The notes under the pieces were generated by a model. That model saw only the letters and a program-made list of their open reading frames with translations, ran no database searches and was not told where the DNA came from. A stretch of DNA of 64,000 nt, taken from positions 62,001-126,000 of the forward strand of contig CAJXJY010000008.1 of the NCBI GenBank assembly GCA_913055875.1. Direction: 5' to 3'. Every line of letters starts with the position of its first letter. The stretch's first letter is position 1. This stretch comes from an uncultured Altererythrobacter sp. (GTDB lineage: Bacteria; Pseudomonadota; Alphaproteobacteria; Sphingomonadales; Sphingomonadaceae). The position numbers and the translations under genes were made by a program. Positions 8,773 through 16,582 of this stretch are shown here, in pieces.

Positions 8773-8902
8773 GATGCCCTGAACGAGTTTGATTGTTGGA
8801 CAGGCGCGCGTTGACAGGGCGATATATTCGAGCAGCCACGGCGCGGCGGCTTAGACTGATTGCGAGCTGCGCCAGACGCGAATTGCCTTGCACCATAAAG
8901 CA

Positions 8903-8918
8903 ATTCCTGTATCTCAAT
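8903..8918 (+). promoter_or_regulatory. Island motif site upstream of acyl-CoA ligase operon
   Basis: ATTCCTGTATCTCAAT ends 19 nt before the ATG at 8938, in a 165-nt gap that otherwise shows no gene. It is one of the copies of a 16-bp motif repeated upstream of many operons of the island. Flanking GCAATT and CAATTGC give extra partial symmetry. Confidence 0.6.
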
Positions 8919-8937
8919 TGCAGGGATAGGATTTGCC

Positions 8938-10458
8938 ATGGCTCGGATGCTCGATACGCTAATTGCCTCTGCGCTTGCCGGTGACGGCGAGAAGGTCGCG
9001 CTGCACTTCAAGGGCAGCGAGGTCCGCTGGGCCTATCTCAAACGGGTTGCGGACGAAGTGGAACGACTGCTTGAAGCAGCGGGGCTTGGCGAGGCACAGC
9101 AGATCGGCTTCGTGCCGCGCAACCGCCCCGCTTTCGCGGCCGCGCTGCTGGCTCTGCTGGCGGGTCGCCGCAGCATCGTGATGGCCTATGCGTTTCAGTC
9201 GCCCGAGGCCATCGCGGCGGATCTAAAGACGCTAAATCTCCCTGCGGTGATTGCCGACGAGCAGGACTGGACCGGGGAAACGCTCGCCGCGCTCGCACCC
9301 GGCGCCCTGGGAATCTCGCTTTCGGCGGACCTCGAGGCAGACGAACCCGTTAAGCTTGTAGCGGGCGATCTCGAGGCCGACCGCTCGAACACCGCGGCCC
9401 CCACTGATCAGCCGGTGGTCGAATTGCTGACCAGCGGCACGACCGGCGCACCCAAGCGATCGCCCGCGCTGTTCTCCACGCTGGAGACCGCGATCTTGGC
9501 CCAAGGGGTGCTCGACCAGGGAGGTTCGCAGGACGAGGAAGGCGACCCCGGAACCGTCAATTTCCCGCTCAGCAACATCTCCGGCATCTATTCTTTCCTG
9601 CCCTACGCGGTGACGCGGCGGCCGATGCTGTTCCAAGAAAAGTTTGATCTCGACGACTGGCTCGCATTCGTGTGGGCCACACGCCCGCGTGCGGTGGTGA
9701 TCCCGCCCGCGGGCGTGCGGATGCTGCTTGATCGGGCCGATGTCGGCGACGATGCGCTGGACGGTGTCAGCTATGTCATGGTCGGTACCGCTGCGGTGGA
9801 CGTCGATTCGCATCGCGAATTCGAACGACGCTTCGATGTCGCGATCCTCCTCTCCTATGGCGCGACCGAGTTCTGCGGCGCGGCCACCACTATGTCGGCA
9901 GCGCTGCACGAGAAATTCGGCGAGGCCAAATTCGGCAGCGTGGGCAGGCCGTCGGGCGAGAATGTCGTCCGCATCGTCGATGCCGAGACGCGCGAGGCAC
10001 TGCCCGCCGGTGAGACCGGCCTAATCGAGGTCAAGATTCCAATGCTCGGCGACGAGTTCATCAAGACCACCGATCTCGGTATGCTGGACGAGGACGGCTT
10101 CCTGTACCACCGGGGCCGCATCGACGGTGTGATCATCCGCGGCGGCTTCAAGATCATGCCCGGCGCAATCGAAGGCGTGATCAACCGGCTGGACGGCGTT
10201 GCGGTGTGCAGCGTGGTCGGAGCGCCCGACCGGCGCTTGGGCGAGGTTCCCGTGGCCGTGATCGAAATGCAGCCGGGCCATGACAAACTGTCCGCCGAAG
10301 AGGTGGAAGCAGCCATTCGCGCCAGGTTGCCCAAGACCAATGTGCCGGTCGCCTACCTGTTTCCCGATGCCATCCCCCGTACGCCCTCGCTTAAAGTCGA
10401 CCTTAAGAGCGTCAAGGCGATGGCCGCCGACGCGGTAAGCGAAGGAGCAGGGGCGTGA
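8938..10458 (+). CDS. Acyl-CoA ligase (AMP-forming)
   Basis: This 506-residue adenylate-forming enzyme activates a carboxylic acid to its CoA thioester with ATP. It shows the P-loop-like motif LLTSGTTGAPKRSPA near residues 162-176, the YGATEFCG motif near 308, the DLGMLDEDGFLYHRGRIDG hinge region, and a C-terminal domain ending in TPSLKVDLK, where the lysine is the expected catalytic residue. It heads a four-gene operon with three acyl-CoA dehydrogenase genes, overlapping the next by 4 nt (GTGA). The ATG has GGGATAGGA upstream. The substrate is unknown; it is likely an acid released upstream by oxygenation and hydrolysis. Confidence 0.92.
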   Translation: MARMLDTLIASALAGDGEKVALHFKGSEVRWAYLKRVADEVERLLEAAGLGEAQQIGFVPRNRPAFAAALLALLAGRRSIVMAYAFQSPEAIAADLKTLNLPAVIADEQDWTGETLAALAPGALGISLSADLEADEPVKLVAGDLEADRSNTAAPTDQPVVELLTSGTTGAPKRSPALFSTLETAILAQGVLDQGGSQDEEGDPGTVNFPLSNISGIYSFLPYAVTRRPMLFQEKFDLDDWLAFVWATRPRAVVIPPAGVRMLLDRADVGDDALDGVSYVMVGTAAVDVDSHREFERRFDVAILLSYGATEFCGAATTMSAALHEKFGEAKFGSVGRPSGENVVRIVDAETREALPAGETGLIEVKIPMLGDEFIKTTDLGMLDEDGFLYHRGRIDGVIIRGGFKIMPGAIEGVINRLDGVAVCSVVGAPDRRLGEVPVAVIEMQPGHDKLSAEEVEAAIRARLPKTNVPVAYLFPDAIPRTPSLKVDLKSVKAMAADAVSEGAGA

Positions 10459-12650
10459 ATCTGTCGCTGTCCGAAGACCAGACGATCCTGTCGGACGAAT
10501 TTCGCAAGTTCTTCGCCGAGCAAAGCTCGATGGAGCGAGTGCGCAAGGCCGAGGACGAGAACGACGGATTCGATGCGGAGTTGTGGAAGGCGCTCGGAGA
10601 AATGGGTGCGCTCGCCATGCGCCTGCCGGGGGAAGATGGCTTCGGCGCGTTCGAGGCCGGGCTAGTTGCATTCGAGGCCGGTCGCCAACTCGCCAGCGCG
10701 CCGCTGGTGGAAGGTATTGTCGCCGCACGGTTGCTGGCACAAGTGCAGGGCCCCGAAGACTTAATCCAGGCGGCCAGCACCGGCGAGGCCGTGGTGACGC
10801 TCGCCCTATCGGAAGCAGATGCGGGCGCGCAACTCGTGCCCGGCGGTGCGGTGGCCGACGCCGTGCTGGCGCTCGATGGCGAGGATGTGAAGCTAGTCCG
10901 GCCCGGCAAATCAGGCGCACCGGTCAATCTCGCCGGGCAGCCGCTGGATTCGCTCGATCTGGCTGCGCTGGACGGCGAAGTGCTCTCGGCCAGCAATGAC
11001 GCCCGCGCGCACTTCCTCGCCGCACTGGAGGAATGGAAGCTGCTTACCGCCGCCTGGATGACCGGGGCGGGCCTGCGCGCGCTCGAACTGGCAGGCGACT
11101 ATGCCAAGGAACGCGAACAGTTCGGCAGGCCGATCGCCGCTTATCAGGCAGTCGCGCATCCGCTGGCCGACATGGCGACCGAGATGACCGGCGCGGACAT
11201 GATTTGGCGCTGGGCGATGGCGGAGATCGCTCAGGACGGACCGCAGGCCACGGCCGCCGCGCCCATGGCTTACTGGTTTGCCGCACAGGCTGCCTCGCAG
11301 GCAGTCTATCGCGCGCAGCATACGTTCGGCGGCTACGGGCTAGCGATCGAATACGATATTCAGCTTTATGTTCGCCGCGCCCGGGCCGCCCCTGGCGTGT
11401 TCGGCAATCCGCGCGACCAGCTGATCGAGGCGGGACGGCGGCTGTGGCTCGGCAGCGACGCTGCCCTTCCCGAGATAGGCCCAATGGAGATCGAGTTCGG
11501 CTATGGCGAGGAAGCCGTGGCTTTCGCCCAGGAAACGCGCGCGTTCTTCCAGCGGGAACTGACTCAGGAATACCGCGACAACGCGCACTTTTCCTATGAC
11601 GGACACGATTGGAAACTGAACAAGAAGATGGGCAAGGCGCGACTGTTATTCCCCAGCTGGCCGGTAGAACATGGCGGGCGCGGACTGGACGATTTCGCCA
11701 CCGCCGCCGCGCTACAGGTGTGGGAAGACGAAGGCGTCACATCGCACTCGCAATACGTCTCCAATCTGGTCGGCCATTCGATAATCCACTTCGGCTCGGA
11801 CGAGGCTAGGGCGGATATCGTCCCGCGCCTCGCCGATGGCGATATCATTTCCTGCCTCGGCTTTTCCGAGCCGCACTCGGGCAGCGATGTCTTTGCAGCG
11901 AAGACTCGCGCGCGGCAGGCGGAGGATGGCTCGGGCGACTGGATCGTCGACGGGCAGAAGATGTGGACGAGCGGCGCAAATCTCGCCCATCATGCATTCT
12001 TGCTCGCCCGCACCGATCACGAGGCCCCCAAGCACAGGGGCATGACGGTGTTCCTGGTCCCGCTCGACGATCCAGGCGTAGAAATCCACCCGGTGCATAC
12101 GTTCCAGGACGAGCGTACCAATGCCACTTTTTACGAAAACGTGCGGGTACCCGACAGCTATCGTATCGGGCCGGTCAATGGCGGGCTCGAAGTCATGGGC
12201 TTCGCGCTCACCATCGAACAGGGCGGCGGCGGCTTTACCGGACCGCATCGCCACGCCGTGGAAAGCGCGGTCGAATGGGCGCGCGAGGCGGAACGCGACG
12301 GTGGCAAGGCCATCGACAGCCCGCGCGTGCTCGAACGCGTTGCCGCGGCGGCGACGCGCAACCGCGTTTCGTATCTCCTTTACTGGCGCGCGCTCTGGCT
12401 CAAGCAGCAGGGCAGCGACCGCGCGGCAGGGCCGATGAGCAAGCTCTACAGCTCCGAAGCGTTGCTAAAGGACGCCACCGACCTGTGGGAGATGGCTGCG
12501 CCCGACAGCCTGCTGCGCGGCAAGCATGGCGCGAAGCAGCTCGAGCACGAGATGCGCCACGGCTCGGTCACCACCGTTTATGGTGGCACGTCGGAAGTCC
12601 ATCGCAGCCAGGTGGCCGAAGCCTTTTTCGGCCTGCCCAAGAGCCGCTAA
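10455..12650 (+). CDS. Two-domain (fused) acyl-CoA dehydrogenase
   Basis: At 731 residues this is about twice the length of a normal acyl-CoA dehydrogenase. The first ~330 residues are one dehydrogenase unit, with LSEDQTILSDEFRKFF at the start, KEREQFGRPIAAYQAV near 220 and HTFGGYGLAIEYD near 285. The last ~390 are another, with CLGFSEPHSGSDV near 470 as the FAD/substrate loop and YGGTSEVHRSQVAE at the end. The second unit has glycine where medium-chain-type enzymes have their catalytic glutamate (EGT), as in the FadE proteins that form alpha2beta2 complexes in actinobacterial steroid catabolism. The fusion order is small-type then large-type. It probably introduces a 2,3 double bond in an acyl-CoA with a bulky chain. 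It overlaps the ligase by 4 nt. Confidence 0.88.
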   Translation: MNLSLSEDQTILSDEFRKFFAEQSSMERVRKAEDENDGFDAELWKALGEMGALAMRLPGEDGFGAFEAGLVAFEAGRQLASAPLVEGIVAARLLAQVQGPEDLIQAASTGEAVVTLALSEADAGAQLVPGGAVADAVLALDGEDVKLVRPGKSGAPVNLAGQPLDSLDLAALDGEVLSASNDARAHFLAALEEWKLLTAAWMTGAGLRALELAGDYAKEREQFGRPIAAYQAVAHPLADMATEMTGADMIWRWAMAEIAQDGPQATAAAPMAYWFAAQAASQAVYRAQHTFGGYGLAIEYDIQLYVRRARAAPGVFGNPRDQLIEAGRRLWLGSDAALPEIGPMEIEFGYGEEAVAFAQETRAFFQRELTQEYRDNAHFSYDGHDWKLNKKMGKARLLFPSWPVEHGGRGLDDFATAAALQVWEDEGVTSHSQYVSNLVGHSIIHFGSDEARADIVPRLADGDIISCLGFSEPHSGSDVFAAKTRARQAEDGSGDWIVDGQKMWTSGANLAHHAFLLARTDHEAPKHRGMTVFLVPLDDPGVEIHPVHTFQDERTNATFYENVRVPDSYRIGPVNGGLEVMGFALTIEQGGGGFTGPHRHAVESAVEWAREAERDGGKAIDSPRVLERVAAAATRNRVSYLLYWRALWLKQQGSDRAAGPMSKLYSSEALLKDATDLWEMAAPDSLLRGKHGAKQLEHEMRHGSVTTVYGGTSEVHRSQVAEAFFGLPKSR

Positions 12651-12663
12651 GGACATTGTTGCC

Positions 12664-13842
12664 ATGCGCCTGATCGAAGATCCCGAGCTCGACCGATTCC
12701 GCGCCGAATGCCGCGATTGGCTGGAAGACCATGTCCCCAAGGGTCCGCGGCCGCCCGAAGGCCTCGCCCTGCGCGAATACGATCTCGCCTGGCAGCGCAC
12801 GCAATACGAAGGCGGCTGGGCTGGCGTTTCATGGCCGGAGGAATATGGCGGGCGCGGGTTATCGGTGCTCGAACAGCTGATCTGGCACGAGGAATATGCC
12901 CGTGCCGGGGCGCCACCCTCGGCCTCGATGTTCGTGGCGCTGAGCCATGCCGGGCCGACGATCATCGTACAGGGTTCGGACGAGCAGAAGACGAAATACC
13001 TCCCGGCCATTCTCAAGGGGGACGAGAACTGGTGCCAGGGCTTCTCCGAACCCGGCGCGGGTTCCGATCTCGCCAGCCTCAAGACCCGCGGCGTTGTCGA
13101 TGGCGATTGCTTGGTGGTCACCGGCACCAAGATCTGGACCAGCTATGCCGAGGGCGCAAACCGCCAAGAGCTGCTGGTGCGCACCAATCCCGAAGAACCG
13201 CGCCATCGTGGTCTGACCTGGATCGTGTGCGACATGGACTTGCCCGGCATAGACATCCGCCCGATCACCGCGATGAGCGGCGTCACCCATTTCGCTCAGG
13301 TGTTTTACGACGAGGTCCGCATCCCGCTCACCAATGTGGTCGGCGAGATCAACAAGGGCTGGGCCATCGCGATGACCACGCTCGGTTTCGAACGCGGGAC
13401 AGGTACGATCGCACACCAGATCGAACTGGCGAACGGTGTCGAGCGATTGATCGAAGCGGCTCGCGAGACCACCGATCCCGCAACCAACCGTACGCTGATC
13501 GCGGACGATGCCGTCGCCGCCAAGCTCGCCGGCCTGCGCGCCGAAGTCATGGCCTTACGTTCGCTTACCATCGCATCGGTTTCGCGTGGGATGCGTGAGG
13601 AGGTACCGGGGGCCGAGGGCAATATCCCCGCGCTCTATTTCGGCGAGTTGACGCGCCGCGTGAACGGGGCGGCGCTGGAAATCTTCGGATGCTCCGCGCT
13701 TGTCCGCGATGGCGAGCACAATTGGCCGCTGCACTATCTCGAGAGCTTCAAATGGGCGATCGGCGGCGGCACGTCGGAAATCCGCCGCAACGTAATCGGC
13801 GAACGCGTGCTCGATCTGCCGCGGGGGCCTAGAGCCATATGA
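12664..13842 (+). CDS. Acyl-CoA dehydrogenase, large-type subunit
   Basis: The 392-residue product has the conserved CQGFSEPGAGSDLASLKTR loop near residue 120, WTSYAEGANR near 158, and ends with GGGTSEIRRNVIGERVL. The residue aligned with the usual catalytic glutamate is glycine, as in partners of heteromeric FadE complexes. The ATG at 12664 lies 13 nt after the fused dehydrogenase, with AAGGACATT as a weak ribosome site. It overlaps the next gene by 4 nt. Together with the 321-residue partner it probably forms an alpha2beta2 enzyme, the split counterpart of the fused gene upstream. Confidence 0.88.
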   Translation: MRLIEDPELDRFRAECRDWLEDHVPKGPRPPEGLALREYDLAWQRTQYEGGWAGVSWPEEYGGRGLSVLEQLIWHEEYARAGAPPSASMFVALSHAGPTIIVQGSDEQKTKYLPAILKGDENWCQGFSEPGAGSDLASLKTRGVVDGDCLVVTGTKIWTSYAEGANRQELLVRTNPEEPRHRGLTWIVCDMDLPGIDIRPITAMSGVTHFAQVFYDEVRIPLTNVVGEINKGWAIAMTTLGFERGTGTIAHQIELANGVERLIEAARETTDPATNRTLIADDAVAAKLAGLRAEVMALRSLTIASVSRGMREEVPGAEGNIPALYFGELTRRVNGAALEIFGCSALVRDGEHNWPLHYLESFKWAIGGGTSEIRRNVIGERVLDLPRGPRAI

Positions 13843-14804
13843 GCCGCGATATGATCATCGACCTGCACCCCACAGACGAACAGCAGATGATTGCCGATTC
13901 CATCGGCGGGATGCTGGCGGACTTGCTGCCGGTTGACCGGCTGCGCGAGGAAAGCGGCCATGGCGGTGCCCGCGAGCGTGCGATGTGGAGCGACATCGCC
14001 GAATTGGGCATCTTCGGCATGGGCGTGCCCGAAGCGGATGGCGGCGCGGGCTATGGACTTCCCGAAGAGGTAATCGCGGCACGAGAACTGGGTCGGGTGC
14101 TGGCTTCGCCTTCGCTATTGGCGCAAATCGCGGCAGTCCATCTGGCCGAAGGGGAGGATCGCACTGCGCTGATTGCCGGGGAAACCCGCGCCGCGTTTGC
14201 TGCGCCCGGTCTTGGCGGCGATCTGTTTCTCTACGATGGCGAAGGCGCCGGTTGGATCGTGCTGCTCGACAGCGGAGCGTCCCTGCATCGCACTGATGCT
14301 TTCGAGTGGGCCGATGCACACGCCATGGACGAAACGCTTGGGATCAGCCGCACCTCGCCGTCCCCCGCGCCGGTTACGCGCCATGCCATCGCCGACCAGA
14401 TTTCGTTGCTAATCTCCGCTGCGCTGTCCGGCTTGGCGCAATCGGCGACCGATTTGGCTGTCGACTACGCCAAGCAGCGCGAACAGTTCGGCCAGCCGAT
14501 CGGCTCGTTCCAGGCGATCAAGCACAGCCTCGCCGACATGCGCGTACGCGCAGATGCCGCGGATTCGCAGGCCCGGGTTGCGGCCGTCTCCTTCGGTCTC
14601 GGCGGAAACGACACAAGCGAAGTGGCGGCGGCGCGCTGGCTGGCGGGAAACGCCGCCATCAAGAACGCCAAGGCAAGTATCCAGGTGCATGGCGGCATGG
14701 GCTTTACCGCTGAATGCGACGCACACCTGTTCCTCAAGCGGGCGCACCTGCTTGCAGGCTTGGGCAGCTCGAGGCGCGCGGAAGAACGGCGCCTGATCGC
14801 CTAG
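13839..14804 (+). CDS. Acyl-CoA dehydrogenase, small-type subunit
   Basis: This 321-residue protein is shorter than a full dehydrogenase (~380). It has TDEQQMIADSIGGML at the start, AKQREQFGQPIGSFQAIKH near residue 210 and VHGGMGFTAECDAHLF near 285, but no EGT/GGT catalytic C-terminus. This is the layout of the small subunit of two-part FadE enzymes. It overlaps the large-subunit gene by 4 nt (ATGA), so stoichiometric synthesis is expected. It ends convergently with the SDR at 14801, the stop codons sharing CTAG. Confidence 0.87.
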   Translation: MSRDMIIDLHPTDEQQMIADSIGGMLADLLPVDRLREESGHGGARERAMWSDIAELGIFGMGVPEADGGAGYGLPEEVIAARELGRVLASPSLLAQIAAVHLAEGEDRTALIAGETRAAFAAPGLGGDLFLYDGEGAGWIVLLDSGASLHRTDAFEWADAHAMDETLGISRTSPSPAPVTRHAIADQISLLISAALSGLAQSATDLAVDYAKQREQFGQPIGSFQAIKHSLADMRVRADAADSQARVAAVSFGLGGNDTSEVAAARWLAGNAAIKNAKASIQVHGGMGFTAECDAHLFLKRAHLLAGLGSSRRAEERRLIA

Positions 14805-15589
14805 ATATTGGGATTGTCGTCCGCCGAAATCGGTGGGACTGCCATCCAGCCGCCGTCGGCGATGATGTTCTGTCCGTTGATGAAGCTTGCCGCGTCGGAC
14901 AGCACAAAAGCGAGTGCTTCCGCCACTTCCTCGGGCTTGCCAAAGCGGCCCGCCGGCAGCTTGCGCTCGAACAGCGCGTTCATCTCGGGAGAAGGTGTGA
15001 TACGCGGCGTCGCGATCGGACCCGGTGAAACGAGATTCACCCGGATGCCGAGCTTGCCCCATTCCATCGCCATGGATTTCGCCAAGGCCACCATCCCCGC
15101 CTTGGCCGCGCCATAGGCGGCATGCCGTGCGGCGCCCTGTTCTCCCCCGATAGAGCCGGTAAAGGCAAGCGATCCACGCTCTCCCGCATCGCGCAGCCGG
15201 CGCGCCATGGTTCGTCCGATTAGGAACATCGGGCGCAGGTTTAGCGCCAGCTGGTCGTCCCACATCCGTGTTTCCATATCGAGCAGGTCGCTGAATCCGG
15301 CAGTCCCGATGATGTTCGCCGACAGCGTCGGGGTTCCGAACGCATCTGTCGCGGCGGCTACTGTCGCCTCGACCGATTCCTCGCTCATCACGTCGCCAGC
15401 AACCGAGACGGCTTGCAAGCCGGCTGCCGCCAAGGCCTCCGCCAAATCCGCACCCGGAGCGGGATTTCGGCCGACAATCACCACGCGGGCACCGCGCTGC
15501 GCCAGGAGCCGCGAAGTTGCCTCCCCGATGCCAGCCGCCCCGCCCCAAACGATCGCGCACTGGTCGCGCAGATCCAAACTGCTGCTCAC
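14801..15589 (-). CDS. Short-chain dehydrogenase/reductase
   Basis: A 262-residue SDR with cofactor loop WGGAAGIGEA (an unusual tryptophan before the glycines), catalytic serine in FTGSIGGEQG, YGAAKAG, and NGQNIIADGGW near the C-terminus. The start is set at GTG 15589 because it overlaps the TAG stop of the IclR gene by one base and has AAAAGGAGCGG upstream; a longer start at 15628 would run back into the IclR gene. It is co-transcribed with the regulator. It would oxidise a hydroxyacyl or ring alcohol; the substrate is unknown. Confidence 0.87.
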   Translation of the reverse strand: MSSSLDLRDQCAIVWGGAAGIGEATSRLLAQRGARVVIVGRNPAPGADLAEALAAAGLQAVSVAGDVMSEESVEATVAAATDAFGTPTLSANIIGTAGFSDLLDMETRMWDDQLALNLRPMFLIGRTMARRLRDAGERGSLAFTGSIGGEQGAARHAAYGAAKAGMVALAKSMAMEWGKLGIRVNLVSPGPIATPRITPSPEMNALFERKLPAGRFGKPEEVAEALAFVLSDAASFINGQNIIADGGWMAVPPISADDNPNI

Positions 15590-16479
15590 TATTCCGCTCC
15601 TTTTCTGATTATTCTTTCGCCCGCCCACCCGGCGTTGCAGGCCTCGACCAGCGCGTATCCCTCTTGCAGCAAGTCTTCGCCACTGACGGGCTCGGCCGGA
15701 TAGACCACCCCGACATTGTAAAGCACCCGACCGTGCCTATCGAAGATCGGAGCCGACAGCGTCTGTACGCGATACTCTGCTTCCGGTTCGATTTCGGACG
15801 GCTGATAGAGCCCGTTATCCATCGCCGCGAGCAATACCGCCAAGCGGCTTTCCGCCAGCCCCTCATCCTGCGCCTGGACGAGTTGGCGGGTAAAGGCACC
15901 GTGCTCGACCGTGCGGAGCGAGACCAGGAAACCGCGTTCGCGCAACAATGCCAGCGCCGCCTCGTGCGCAGCGCGCACTGCAAAAGGGGTTTCGTCATCG
16001 TCGGGGCTGCACCATCCGGCCTGTTCGTCGGCATCGGCCCAAGCGAAGAACAAACCACCCAGGGGAGCGCGCAAGGGCACGCGCTGGCCCACTCGTACGC
16101 TGGTGTTCGGAATGCGAGCGGGCGCGAAGCCGGCGACGCCGATAATATCCTCGCCCGCACGCGCGGTGAGCACGACTTCCCGCTCGCTGCGCTCGGCCCA
16201 GTCCGCGGCGACCCGCTTCGCCTGCGCCAGCAGAGGGTCGTGCCTCGCCGCCGCTTCGCCGATCGCCACCATCACCGGTGCGAGCCGATAGGTCTTCCGC
16301 TCCGGATCGCGCAGCAGGTAGCCGCGCTGCATCATGACGTTGAGGATGGCGTGGCACGACGCGGCATTGGTGCCGGTCAACCGCACGATATCGGACAGGG
16401 TGAATTTCTCCGACGGCTGCCCCGCCATCACATCGATGATCTCGAGCGCGCGAAGGGCGGAAAGGGCGGGCCTGCTCAT
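15589..16479 (-). CDS. IclR family transcriptional regulator
   Basis: The 296-residue protein has an N-terminal winged helix (SALRALEIIDVMAG, then LSDIVRLTGTNAASCHAIL at about residues 27-46) and a C-terminal effector domain with RVGQRVPLRAPLGG near 150. IclR proteins sense small acids and act as repressors or activators. It is divergent from the Baeyer-Villiger/SDR/MFS operon at 16583 and first in an operon with the SDR. The 104-nt intergenic region has a long TTTTGCAA inverted repeat, a likely operator for self-regulation and for the divergent operon. Confidence 0.9.
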   Translation of the reverse strand: MSRPALSALRALEIIDVMAGQPSEKFTLSDIVRLTGTNAASCHAILNVMMQRGYLLRDPERKTYRLAPVMVAIGEAAARHDPLLAQAKRVAADWAERSEREVVLTARAGEDIIGVAGFAPARIPNTSVRVGQRVPLRAPLGGLFFAWADADEQAGWCSPDDDETPFAVRAAHEAALALLRERGFLVSLRTVEHGAFTRQLVQAQDEGLAESRLAVLLAAMDNGLYQPSEIEPEAEYRVQTLSAPIFDRHGRVLYNVGVVYPAEPVSGEDLLQEGYALVEACNAGWAGERIIRKGAE

Positions 16480-16498
16480 GGCCGTTCTCTACCAGATC

Positions 16499-16534
16499 TT
16501 TTGCAAAATGGAAATGTTTTTCGATATTGCAAAA
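16499..16534. promoter_or_regulatory. Inverted repeat, probable IclR operator
   Basis: The arms are TTTTGCAAAAT (16499-16509) and ATATTGCAAAA (16524-16534). They are inverted copies matching at 10 of 11 positions around a 14-nt spacer. The repeat lies 19 nt upstream of the iclR-type start and 48 nt upstream of the monooxygenase start. Its sequence is unlike the 16-bp motif of the other operons, implying separate control of this operon pair. Confidence 0.6.
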
Positions 16535-16582
16535 GAAAATCTGTGTGGTAATAGGGGTACCGCAATTGGGAGAATCGGTGCC

